A stretch of DNA of 15,936 nucleotides, taken from an uncultured Collinsella sp. (GTDB lineage Bacteria > Actinomycetota > Coriobacteriia > Coriobacteriales > Coriobacteriaceae). Of this stretch, positions 1 through 6,847 are shown piece by piece. The position numbers were made by a program, and so were the translations under genes. Below the pieces are notes generated by a model. It saw nothing but the letters and a program-made list of their open reading frames with translations. It did no database searches and was not told the origin of the DNA. The stretch covers positions 1 through 15,936 of the forward strand of contig CAAEOL010000062.1 in the NCBI GenBank assembly GCA_900757595.1. The letters run 5' to 3'. Positions within the stretch are counted from its first letter, which is position 1. Each line of letters starts with the position of its first letter.

Positions 1-28
1 CCCGTGGGAGGCCAGGGCGCCGCTGACC
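1..28 (+). rRNA. rrf: 5S ribosomal RNA, 3' end only (partial)
   Basis: The first 28 bases resemble the 3' part of bacterial 5S rRNA: a GTGGGAG..AGGGCGCCGC block followed by CTGACC, which would close the terminal helix against a 5' GGTCAG outside the window. No reading frame entering from the left gives a convincing protein tail. A strong terminator follows 35 bases later, as expected at the end of an rRNA operon. The rest of the gene lies upstream of the window, so the helix partner cannot be checked. The call is from pattern memory of Gram-positive 5S sequences. Confidence 0.6.
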
Positions 29-62
29 GGTGGACGGCACCGAGCCGTACGCTTGAACTGAG

Positions 63-93
63 AAGGGGGAGGCCTCGCGGCCTCCCCCTTTTT
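63..93 (+). terminator. Rho-independent terminator of the upstream (rRNA) transcript
   Basis: A perfect 12-bp stem (63-74 with 79-90) has a TCGC loop and is followed by TTT. It reads best on the plus strand; on the minus strand no T-run follows the stem, so it is a poor terminator for the gene at 158-625. Confidence 0.85.
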
Positions 94-157
94 GCGTTTG
101 CGGTGCATAAATGACTCATTTACGCCAGACGATTTAATTCTTTTTGGTATTGAGCCT

Positions 158-625
158 TTATTTAAAGAAGATAAATCGAATAACAAGGGCAACTGCCATG
201 GCCACAATGATCAAAAGCAGGATTGTCAGTCGATGCTGCTTGCGTCGTTTACTTGACGAAACGAAGATCGATTTTCCCTGTTTTGGCGTTTCGAGATAGC
301 GAGCCGAATGCGTCAAGGTTTGCTTTGGTCGAGGACCTCTATGTTGATTGGCGGCGGATGCTTTCAGTGGCTCCTCACTAGCTGCGCTGTTTTTAGATAA
401 TGGTGCGTCCTTCAGATATACAGGGTCTCCCGAGGCCACGCCCATATGTTTACGTCCCGTTTGGGCATCCTCGAGTGTTTGATATCGATTTCTCGTCACA
501 TACTCGGGCTCAGGATCATTAATGGGCTCTTGCGAGATGTGGGGGCGATGGAACCGTGGCGGCTGCGTGGAAGTATCTTCCCCCTGCGTCGGCATAAACA
601 TATTGTTCTGGTTTTGGTCGTCCAT
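158..625 (-). CDS. Hypothetical small protein with C-terminal membrane anchor
   Basis: I do not recognise a family. The 155-residue product has a polar, low-complexity N-terminal two-thirds rich in Gln, Asn, Pro, Ser and Lys. A basic stretch (KRRKQHR, 126-132) is followed by one hydrophobic segment at about 134-154 (TILLLIIVAMAVALVI) ending in FIFFK. There is no N-terminal signal peptide, so the likely topology is tail-anchored with the N-terminus inside by the positive-inside rule. The start is chosen from an AAAGGG ribosome site four bases before the ATG. The gene is visibly more A+T rich than the genes to its right and lies between an rRNA operon end and hsp20, transcribed away from hsp20. 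That composition could mean recent acquisition or relaxed constraint. Coding status is likely but not certain, since no conserved domain is visible. Confidence 0.65.
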   Translation of the reverse strand: MDDQNQNNMFMPTQGEDTSTQPPRFHRPHISQEPINDPEPEYVTRNRYQTLEDAQTGRKHMGVASGDPVYLKDAPLSKNSAASEEPLKASAANQHRGPRPKQTLTHSARYLETPKQGKSIFVSSSKRRKQHRLTILLLIIVAMAVALVIRFIFFK

Positions 626-902
626 GATGCCCTTTAGCTCGTTACCAACAACGTGTACGCGCTCATTGTAAGCCCCTTGTTATTTGTAGCTGCTAACATA
701 CTTGTTATTTAAGCTCTGGTTCAAAGAACCTTAACCTTACTAAAACCTGAGTCATACACACTTAGATATGCTTATAGTACTGGACTCAAAAAACTTTATA
801 GTCGATGTATATATGGGCACTGGGTGGGCATATATAAGAGCGTCAAAAGAAGTCCCAGTCACCTAGAAGATGGCTCGGCAGTCCTTAAAAGGAGTGGTAA
901 AC
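626..902. other. Divergent intergenic region upstream of the 158-625 gene and hsp20
   Basis: This 277-base A+T-rich stretch lies between divergent genes. On the minus strand a TACAAT -10 candidate sits at 665-670 (ATTGTA on plus), without a clear -35. On the plus side there are a perfect short inverted repeat GGTTC-AAA-GAACC (718-730), two TTATAGT direct repeats (772-778 and 796-802), and a long palindrome at 808-836. I cannot assign a convincing sigma-70 promoter to hsp20. No tRNA or other RNA gene is seen. Confidence 0.5.
808..836. promoter_or_regulatory. Palindrome upstream of hsp20 (candidate operator)
   Basis: TATATATG (808-815) and CATATATA (829-836) form a perfect 8-bp inverted repeat. 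CAC (818-820) and GTG (824-826) pair on the same axis at base 822, leaving only the two flanking GG positions unmatched. The palindrome ends 66 bases before the chosen hsp20 start. A protein-binding site for a heat-shock repressor is plausible, but it does not match the CIRCE (HrcA) or HAIR (HspR) consensus. Confidence 0.4.
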
Positions 903-1334
903 ATGGCAAGCATGGTTCCTTATCGTTCGGTTTTTGGCGTTCGTCCTTCTGCTAGCTCGCTGTTCGATCTGTTTGATGATATGACCGACCTTGCAAACAA
1001 CTCGATTGCCTCCAAGGCGTTCCCCGTTGACGTTGAGGACAAGGGCGATGGCTACGAGGTCAAGGCGTATCTGACCGGTGTCGCCAAGGATGACATCGAC
1101 GTTGAGCTCAATGAGGGTCGCCTGTCCATCAGCGTGAACGTCGAGGAGAGCGCCGAAAACGAGGGTAAGAACTTCCTCCAGAAGGAGTTTAGCTCGTACA
1201 GCGCGACGCGTGGCGTATATCTGAAGGACGCTTCGAGCGAGGGCCTCTCTGCAAAGTATGCTGACGGCATCCTCACCGTTACGGTTCCTAAGATCGTCGA
1301 GAAGAAGAACGTCACGAAGATCTCCATCGACTAA
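903..1334 (+). CDS. Hsp20-family small heat-shock protein
   Basis: This is an ATP-independent holdase chaperone that binds unfolding cytoplasmic proteins and hands them to DnaK/ClpB-type machinery. The 143-residue product has an N-terminal arm (1-37), an alpha-crystallin domain from about 38 to 135 including the DGILTVTVPK signature (121-130), and a C-terminal I-S-I (140-142) matching the IxI motif used for oligomer assembly. I place the start at 903, not at the in-frame ATG at 870, because AAAGGAG lies 9-13 bases before 903 and nothing comparable precedes 870. The gene stands alone between a palindrome-rich upstream region and its own terminator, which suits an independently stress-induced unit. 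No recognisable CIRCE element is present. Confidence 0.93.
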   Translation: MASMVPYRSVFGVRPSASSLFDLFDDMTDLANNSIASKAFPVDVEDKGDGYEVKAYLTGVAKDDIDVELNEGRLSISVNVEESAENEGKNFLQKEFSSYSATRGVYLKDASSEGLSAKYADGILTVTVPKIVEKKNVTKISID

Positions 1335-1366
1335 CGATGGCTCTGCTTCAATCGAGAGTATGAGTT

Positions 1367-1400
1367 AAGGGGGCTGGGAAGTGATTCCCAGCCCCCTTTT
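1367..1400 (+). terminator. Terminator of hsp20, possibly shared with the convergent gene
   Basis: A 14-bp perfect stem (1367-1380 with 1385-1398) has a GTGA loop and ends in TTTT. The minus-strand gene ends at 1415, so it may also stop that transcript, although the minus-side T-run is short. Confidence 0.85.
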
Positions 1401-1414
1401 GTTGTCTTGAGGGG

Positions 1415-2224
1415 CTATTGAATAGTTGTCGGTTGATACTGACTTGCAGGGCGTATCGAGAGCTTCCGTGGCCCTTGAAGACGGGTGGCAGAACTGCCGA
1501 GTTCATCATCGAGACTTGCATCAAGCGCGTTGGCATAGCTTTTGACGGTAAGGCTTGGACGATTATTGTCCTGGCTGATATGCATGGCGATGAGCTGTTC
1601 GGTGCGATCGGTAACAAGTTCGCGCGCGGCTTCGGCGGCCTGGTTGTTGGAGAGGTGCCCCTTTGTGGACAGGATGCGCTCCTGAAGAAAGCGGGGGTAC
1701 GCTCCTTCGCGCAGCATAGCTACATCGTGGTTGCTTTCGAGCGCGAGAACTCGACAGTCTTTGAGGATGCCTATGGCCTTGCTCGATAACTCTCCGGTGT
1801 CGGTGGCAAACCCAATGGAATCATCGAGAGCATTAAATCGATAGCCGACAGGATTGATGACATCGTGCGATGTTGAGTAGGTTTGCACGTGGATGCCGGC
1901 AATGGGGAGCGTGTCGCCGGGGTCAAATTCCTCTACGGGCAGGTGCGCGAGGTTTTCTTTGCATGAAAGGGTGTCCCTGCTGGCAAAGAGGGGACCATGC
2001 CAGTGCTTGCACCATACATCGAGCCCCTTGATATGGTCACCATGCTCATGGGTGATTACTAGAGCGGCGACGTCGTCTGCCGAGAGGCCAAGCTCCGCCA
2101 TGCGTTTAAGTGTCTCGCGGCGGGACAGGCCGTTGTCGATCATGATGAGCCCCTGAGGCCCCTCGACGAGTGCGCAGTTGCCTTTTGAGCCGCTGCCGAG
2201 GATATGAAGGTGCAGGCGAGACAT
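1415..2224 (-). CDS. MBL-fold metallo-hydrolase, WalJ/YycJ-like
   Basis: The protein is a metal-dependent hydrolase of the metallo-beta-lactamase superfamily. The nearest family I recognise is YycJ/WalJ, a cytoplasmic protein linked in Firmicutes to cell-wall and DNA homeostasis with probable exonuclease activity. The 269-residue product begins LHILGSGSKGN, the family opening in which the SGSKGN loop follows the first strand. It carries the metal motif THEHGDH (58-64), a later STSHD, the FATDTGE aspartate region and a KGHLSN motif near the C-terminus. The start at 2224 is chosen because homology begins at once (MSRLHLHILGSG) with a weak GGA site upstream; an extension to 2305 would add unrelated residues and run into tilS. 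It is divergent from tilS, with starts 49 bases apart. No walRK partner genes are in the window, so the cellular role is inferred only from family. Confidence 0.88.
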   Translation of the reverse strand: MSRLHLHILGSGSKGNCALVEGPQGLIMIDNGLSRRETLKRMAELGLSADDVAALVITHEHGDHIKGLDVWCKHWHGPLFASRDTLSCKENLAHLPVEEFDPGDTLPIAGIHVQTYSTSHDVINPVGYRFNALDDSIGFATDTGELSSKAIGILKDCRVLALESNHDVAMLREGAYPRFLQERILSTKGHLSNNQAAEAARELVTDRTEQLIAMHISQDNNRPSLTVKSYANALDASLDDELGSSATRLQGPRKLSIRPASQYQPTTIQ

Positions 2225-2272
2225 AAGATTCCAAAGGATACAATGGGTGCGGACGAATAGAGGAGGAAGCGA

Positions 2273-3814
2273 ATGCCAACGGTATCTCAGCACTATGGAC
2301 ATCATGCCGCGCCGAGGATGGATAAGAGCGCCCTGGCAACGCGGCAGGCCGCTGCCCCCGTAGTGCTCATGGTATCAGGCGGTGCGGACTCGACGGCGCT
2401 GCTCCTTATGGCTTGCACATCAAAGCTGGATATTCAGGACGGGCGCGGCGTCGCTCCCATTGCGCGCGAGCGATTGCACGTGCTGCATGTAAACCATCAT
2501 CTGCGCGGGGAGGCATCCGATGGCGACGAGGCCTTTGTACGTGACCTGTGCGCGCAATACGGTTTGCCGCTGTGTGTTGAGCATGCCTATTTTGATGACG
2601 AATCGGGCAATATCGAGGCTGCGGCTCGCGAGGTGCGCTATGCCGCGGCACGGAGATACGTTCGCGAACTTTGTGCCGAATCGGGCGCACCGCGGACGGC
2701 GGCTCGTATCTGTACCGCGCATACTTCGTCGGACCGCGCGGAAACATTTTTGATGAATGCCATTAAAGGGTCGGGTCCCGCGGGTCTATCGAGCATTCCG
2801 CGCCGTCGGAACATTGTGGTTCGCCCCTTGCTCGACCTCACGCACGATGAGCTCGTGAGCTATCTGCAGGTGCACGGTCAGCCATGGCGGGAAGATGAAA
2901 GCAACGAGGACGTTTCGTACCTGCGCAACTATGTACGCCATCGGGTGATGCCGGTGGTGGCACAGCGCAACGCGAGCGTCTGTAAGACGATTGGCGCCGC
3001 TTGCGAAATTCTGGGCGACGAAGACGCCTTTCTTTCCCAGCTTTCGGCACAGGCGTTTCGAAGCTGCCTGCGCAAGGAAGCGGCGGGCGCACTTGTGCTC
3101 GATGCGCGCCGTCTTGCCGCCGCTGAGGTTGTGATTGCACGGCGTATCGTGCGATTGGCGATTAAGCGCATCGATCCCGACGCGCGACCGGAGATGCGGC
3201 ACGTGGAGCGCGTGCTCGCCTGCGTCGCTGCGGGCTCGGGCTCGGTTACGCTTCCTGCGGGAATTGGTGCCCGTGTGGAGTTTGGCACGCTGGCGTTCAA
3301 GGCCCCGGCGGCGCGCGAGGGTTTAGTGGCCGATTGGATCTCCGTTCCCGGTCGTCTGCCGCTGGGGGCGGGGCATATGCTGACAGCGGAGCCGATGGCT
3401 GTGGAGCCGGGGTGCGATATCGTGCACCGTGCCCGCGAGCTTGCTGCTGCCGGAAAGGTTGCGGCCTTGGTGGATGCGGCGGCCCTGGGGTTTGCCGACC
3501 GCGATAGCGAGCGGATGTTAGCCGGCTCGCGCGGGGAGATTCCCACCGAGGCACGATCGGCGCGCCTGTGGGTGGATAGCCCTGTGCCGGGAGACGTGAT
3601 GTGCCCGTTGGGGATGAACGGCCGAAGCAAGAAAGTGTCAGACCTGCTGAACGAGGCGCGCATTCCTGTTTCAGACCGCTCTGGCGTACCCGTGGTAAGA
3701 ACGGCTCCGGGAGGTGCCGTAGTATGGGTCGCGGGCGTTCGCGCGGACGAGCGTTTTAAATGCACGGCCGCAACGCGCGTGGCATATCTGCTTCGTGTGG
3801 TCGATGCGGAATAG
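2273..3814 (+). CDS. tilS: tRNA(Ile)-lysidine synthase
   Basis: TilS uses ATP and lysine to convert C34 of the CAU-anticodon tRNA-Ile to lysidine, switching it from Met to Ile (AUA) decoding; it is essential in nearly all bacteria. The 513-residue product has the N-type PP-loop SGGADS (35-40), LHVNHHLRG (69-79), the HTSSDRAET segment (150-158), IKGSGPAGLSSI and RNYVRHRVMP (218-227). A C-terminal domain follows with SDLLNEARIPVSDRSGVPVV and a terminal WVAGVRADERF, as in full-length TilS. The ATG at 2273 follows GAGGAGG at good spacing. The usual HHLDDQ.ET block reads HTSSDR.ET here, so the first Asp and the Gln are replaced. It is first in a run with hpt and ftsH, a gene order common in Gram-positive bacteria, although 147 bases separate it from hpt. 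Confidence 0.95.
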   Translation: MPTVSQHYGHHAAPRMDKSALATRQAAAPVVLMVSGGADSTALLLMACTSKLDIQDGRGVAPIARERLHVLHVNHHLRGEASDGDEAFVRDLCAQYGLPLCVEHAYFDDESGNIEAAAREVRYAAARRYVRELCAESGAPRTAARICTAHTSSDRAETFLMNAIKGSGPAGLSSIPRRRNIVVRPLLDLTHDELVSYLQVHGQPWREDESNEDVSYLRNYVRHRVMPVVAQRNASVCKTIGAACEILGDEDAFLSQLSAQAFRSCLRKEAAGALVLDARRLAAAEVVIARRIVRLAIKRIDPDARPEMRHVERVLACVAAGSGSVTLPAGIGARVEFGTLAFKAPAAREGLVADWISVPGRLPLGAGHMLTAEPMAVEPGCDIVHRARELAAAGKVAALVDAAALGFADRDSERMLAGSRGEIPTEARSARLWVDSPVPGDVMCPLGMNGRSKKVSDLLNEARIPVSDRSGVPVVRTAPGGAVVWVAGVRADERFKCTAATRVAYLLRVVDAE

Positions 3815-3875
3815 CGCTTCGCGCCAGCTATTCTGTGCGACGTTGACGGTATTCCCGCGCTGATGGCGCACGTGC

Positions 3876-3905
3876 TGGTAAATATACCCCGTGCGCTGCT
3901 AGAAT
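3876..3905 (+). promoter_or_regulatory. Candidate promoter for hpt-ftsH
   Basis: TAGAAT (3900-3905) is a good -10, and TGGTAA (3876-3881) a weak -35 at 18-bp spacing. It lies about 55 bases before the hpt start. It would allow hpt-ftsH transcription independent of tilS, but it is a pattern match only. Confidence 0.35.
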
Positions 3906-3961
3906 GTGTAGTTCGCGTCCATGCGGCGGTGCGTGGGCGATAAGCACAAGAAAGGGTTGTC

Positions 3962-4510
3962 ATGGCTTCTCAACATCCGGATATCGAGAAGGTTCTGTTT
4001 ACGCAGGAGGATATCGACGGTATCGTCTCTCGCCTAGGCGAGCAGATTACTCGCGACTACGCGGGTAAGGATCTGGTGCTGATTGCGGTCCTGCGCGGCG
4101 CCGTGGTCTTTATGGGTGACCTGATGCGCAAGATCGAGCTGCCGACCAACATCGATTTCATGGCTGTTTCGAGCTATGGCGACGGTGTGAAGTCCTCGGG
4201 CATCGTGCGTATCATTAAGGACCTGGATATCGACATCCGCGGTCGCGACGTGCTGATCGTCGAGGACATTCTGGACTCGGGCCTGACGCTCAAGTATCTG
4301 ATGAAGAACCTCGAGAGCCGCAAGCCCGCTTCTCTGGAGGTCGCCGCCTTCCTGTGGAAGGACGTTGAGGACCGCGTCTCGGCCATCACGCCCAAGTATG
4401 TTGGAACCCATTGCCCCGATGCCTTTGTGGTGGGCTACGGCCTCGACTATGCCGAGCGCTATCGCAACCTTCCGTATCTGGGCATTTTGAAACCGGAGGT
4501 TTATTCGTAA
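3962..4510 (+). CDS. hpt: Hypoxanthine phosphoribosyltransferase
   Basis: This enzyme salvages hypoxanthine (and usually guanine) by transferring the phosphoribosyl group from PRPP to give IMP or GMP in the cytoplasm. The 182-residue product has the standard length. It shows the PPi-loop LRGAVVF (44-50), the flexible active-site loop SYGDGVKSSG (71-80), the PRPP-binding signature VLIVEDILDSGLTL (97-110) with acidic pair E101-D102, and the base-recognition end FVVGYGLDYAERYRNLPYLGIL. GAAAGGG precedes the ATG. The stop codon is one base before ftsH, so the two are almost certainly co-transcribed. The tilS-hpt-ftsH neighbourhood is a widely conserved Gram-positive arrangement, known to link HprT and TilS to ftsH control in Bacillus relatives; whether that regulation exists here is inference. 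Confidence 0.96.
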   Translation: MASQHPDIEKVLFTQEDIDGIVSRLGEQITRDYAGKDLVLIAVLRGAVVFMGDLMRKIELPTNIDFMAVSSYGDGVKSSGIVRIIKDLDIDIRGRDVLIVEDILDSGLTLKYLMKNLESRKPASLEVAAFLWKDVEDRVSAITPKYVGTHCPDAFVVGYGLDYAERYRNLPYLGILKPEVYS

Positions 4511-4511
4511 G

Positions 4512-6659
4512 ATGCCCGACGACCGTAACGATAACAATTCCCAGACTCCCCGGGAGCCTAAGATCCCGGGGATGCCCGGAGGCAAGAAGCCCACGCGTAC
4601 GGGCTGGCTGTATTTTCTTTTGGCTTGCGCGCTTCTGGGCTACGCCTTCTTTAACATGGGCTCCGGCTTTGCCAATTCCAGCAATACCGTTAAGCTCGCG
4701 ACGAGCGAGATGGTGAGCGCCATCAAGCAGGATCGCGTCGAAGATCTGACCTATACGGTTCAAGACGGAAGCGTGACGGGTCATTACTGGAAGACGAAGA
4801 AGGACAAGGGCGATACGAGCGAGCTCAAGAGCTTCTCCTCGACCTATGTCGGCTCCGATTCGCTTGCCGAGCTCATGGCGGAGCACCCCGATACCAAGTA
4901 CATCGTCAACACCAACGATCCCGATTTTTGGGGCGACTTGGCGATGAGTGTGCTTCCGACGATCGCCCTTATCGCCATCATGTTCTACTTTATGCGCCAG
5001 ATGATGGGCGCCAACAACAGGAACATGCAGTTTGGCAAGACCAACGCCAAGACCAACGAGGCCACACGCCCCAAGGTCAAGTTTGAAGACGTTGCCGGCG
5101 TGGACGAGGCAGTCGAGGAGCTCGAGGAGATCCGTGACTTTTTGAGCGATCCGGATCGCTATCGCAAGCTGGGCGCCAAGATCCCGCGTGGCGTGTTGCT
5201 GGTTGGCCCTCCGGGCACCGGTAAAACGCTGCTGGCCAAGGCCGTTGCCGGCGAGGCGGGCGTGCCGTTCTTTAGCATCTCGGGTTCCGACTTTGTCGAG
5301 ATGTTCGTAGGTGTCGGCGCCAGCCGTGTGCGTGACCTCTTTAAGGAGGCCAAGTCCCAGGCCCCGTCGATCATCTTCATCGATGAGATCGATGCTGTGG
5401 GACGTCAGCGCGGAGCTGGCTTGGGCGGCGGTCACGACGAGCGCGAGCAGACGCTCAACCAGCTGCTGGTCGAGATGGACGGTTTCGAGGAAAGCGAGTC
5501 GGTCATCCTGATCGCTGCGACCAACCGCCCCGACATTCTGGATCCCGCGCTGCTACGTCCCGGCCGTTTTGACCGTCAGGTTACGGTTGACCGTCCGGAC
5601 GTGAAGGGCCGCGAGCAGATCTTGCGCATGCACGCCGAGAACAAGCCGATGGACGAGGACGTTAAGTTTGAGAAGCTCGCCCAGATGACCGTTGGCTTTA
5701 CTGGTGCCGATTTGGCGAACCTGCTCAACGAGTCTGCGCTGCTGGCCGCTCGCCGTCATCGTTCCGTGATCTCGATGGACGAGGTCGAGGAATCGATGGA
5801 GCGCGTGATTGCCGGACCGCAGCGCAAGGGTCGCGTGATGACCGAGGCCGAGCGCACCACGATTGCCTACCACGAGAGCGGTCACGCCCTGGTGGGCCAC
5901 ATCCTGGAGCACTCCGATCCGGTTCATAAGATCTCGATTGTCAGCCGCGGCCAGGCGCTAGGCTACACGCTGCAGCTTCCGCAGGAGGACCACTTCCTTA
6001 AGACCAAGAACGAGATGCTCGACGAGCTCGCCGTGTTCTTGGGCGGTCGCGTTGCCGAGGAGCTCATGTGCGATGACATTACGTCGGGCGCGAGCAACGA
6101 TCTGGAGCGCGCAACCAAGATGGCGCGCGAGATGGTCACGCGCCTGGGCATGAGCGAGGAGCTGGGCACGCAAGTGTTTGGCGAGGCGCAACATCAGGTG
6201 TTCCTTGGTCGCGATTACGCCGATCACCAGGATTACTCCGAGGAGACGGCGCGCCGCATCGATATCGAGGTTCAGCGCATTATGCGTGAGGCCCATCGTC
6301 GTGCGGTCGAGATCCTGGACGCCCGTCGCGATCAGCTCGATCTGATGGCGAAGGTGCTGCTCGAGCGCGAGACTGTCGAGGGCGATGCCGTGAACGCCCT
6401 GCTCGATAACGAGTGGGATGCCTACCTTGAGCGCGAGGGCGATATCCTGGCGGCCAAGGAGGAGCGCAATGCCAAGGCGGCCGGCATGCCGACCAAGAAG
6501 CGCGTGCCTCGTATGAGCGAGGAGGAGCTGGCGGCCGATGCCGCGGCCTTTGCGCAGGCGGCCATGCAGGAGGATGCCGAAGCCGCATCCGATGATGCTG
6601 ACGATGACCATGCCGTCGTCGATGCCGATGCCGATGCCGACACCGACGCCGACAAATAG
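4512..6659 (+). CDS. ftsH: ATP-dependent zinc metalloprotease FtsH
   Basis: FtsH is a membrane-anchored AAA+ protease hexamer that degrades misfolded membrane proteins and selected regulators. The 715-residue product has a first membrane segment (about 31-49), an extracytoplasmic domain (50-140), a second membrane segment (about 143-161), Walker A GPPGTGKT (232-239), Walker B IIFIDEID (287-294), the second region of homology with AATNRP and LLRPGRFD (335-354), the zinc site HESGH (454-458) and the third zinc ligand D530. A GGAGGT site lies inside the 3' end of hpt, 11 bases before the ATG, indicating coupled translation. The tail beyond about 645 is an Ala/Asp/Glu-rich, probably disordered extension. 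It ends in a DADADADTDADK run encoded by near-identical hexamers (6620-6655). All catalytic residues are intact. Confidence 0.97.
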   Translation: MPDDRNDNNSQTPREPKIPGMPGGKKPTRTGWLYFLLACALLGYAFFNMGSGFANSSNTVKLATSEMVSAIKQDRVEDLTYTVQDGSVTGHYWKTKKDKGDTSELKSFSSTYVGSDSLAELMAEHPDTKYIVNTNDPDFWGDLAMSVLPTIALIAIMFYFMRQMMGANNRNMQFGKTNAKTNEATRPKVKFEDVAGVDEAVEELEEIRDFLSDPDRYRKLGAKIPRGVLLVGPPGTGKTLLAKAVAGEAGVPFFSISGSDFVEMFVGVGASRVRDLFKEAKSQAPSIIFIDEIDAVGRQRGAGLGGGHDEREQTLNQLLVEMDGFEESESVILIAATNRPDILDPALLRPGRFDRQVTVDRPDVKGREQILRMHAENKPMDEDVKFEKLAQMTVGFTGADLANLLNESALLAARRHRSVISMDEVEESMERVIAGPQRKGRVMTEAERTTIAYHESGHALVGHILEHSDPVHKISIVSRGQALGYTLQLPQEDHFLKTKNEMLDELAVFLGGRVAEELMCDDITSGASNDLERATKMAREMVTRLGMSEELGTQVFGEAQHQVFLGRDYADHQDYSEETARRIDIEVQRIMREAHRRAVEILDARRDQLDLMAKVLLERETVEGDAVNALLDNEWDAYLEREGDILAAKEERNAKAAGMPTKKRVPRMSEEELAADAAAFAQAAMQEDAEAASDDADDDHAVVDADADADTDADK
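6620..6655 (+). repeat. Short tandem GATGCC/GACACC-type hexamer repeat in the ftsH 3' end
   Basis: About six copies of a GA(T/C)(G/A)CC hexamer encode the Asp-Ala run near the FtsH C-terminus. Such runs are prone to copy-number change while staying in frame. Confidence 0.7.
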
Positions 6660-6672
6660 TCTTTGTGGCGAG

Positions 6673-6710
6673 AGCCTTCGCGGGGAAACCTGCGGAGGCT
6701 TTTTCTTTTG
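6673..6710 (+). terminator. Terminator of the hpt-ftsH transcript
   Basis: A 12-bp stem (6673-6684 with 6689-6700, including G-U pairs) is capped by a GAAA loop and followed by TTTTCTTTT. It begins 13 bases after the ftsH stop. Confidence 0.88.
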
Positions 6711-6730
6711 AGCGATATGGGGCCGTCTGC

Positions 6731-6786
6731 TGATTGGGGACAGACTTAAATGAGCGTTTTCACGCATTTAAGTCTGTCCCCAATCA
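6731..6786. repeat. REP-like palindromic hairpin
   Basis: A perfect 22-bp inverted repeat (6731-6752 with 6765-6786) surrounds a 12-base centre. Each arm carries the TTGGGGACAGACTTAAAT motif. There is no T-run after it, and a good terminator already sits 27 bases upstream, so it is not needed for termination. The GGGGACAGACTTAAAT wording resembles extragenic palindromes often seen near REP-associated Y1 (RAYT) transposases; that link is from memory and no transposase is in this window. Confidence 0.75.
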
Positions 6787-6817
6787 ACATTCTGCGGCAC
6801 TTTGCTCGGCTAAAGCG

Positions 6818-6823
6818 TACAAT
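6818..6823 (+). promoter_or_regulatory. -10 box for the aminotransferase gene
   Basis: TACAAT in the context GCGTACAAT lies 24 bases before the chosen start. The same GCGTACAAT nonamer precedes the gene at 8198. No clear -35 is visible. Confidence 0.45.
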
Positions 6824-6847
6824 AGCGCCTATGCGAAAGGGGAACAG

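Noticed and set aside
1..61. Protein-coding tail entering from the left
   Set aside because: The two frames that stop give short, uninformative peptides, while the first 28 bases match a 5S rRNA 3' end better.
626..902. CIRCE (HrcA) or HAIR (HspR) operator for hsp20
   Set aside because: No TTAGCACTC-N9-GAGTGCTAA. HAIR-like half-sites CCTGAGT and ACTCAAA occur but lack correctly spaced partners.
2929..3963. 344-residue open frame on minus, opposite tilS
   Set aside because: Low-complexity Ser/Arg/Ala composition typical of antisense frames in GC-rich DNA.
4386..5435. 349-residue open frame on minus, opposite hpt-ftsH
   Set aside because: It crosses two well-supported genes and shows no motif or ribosome site.
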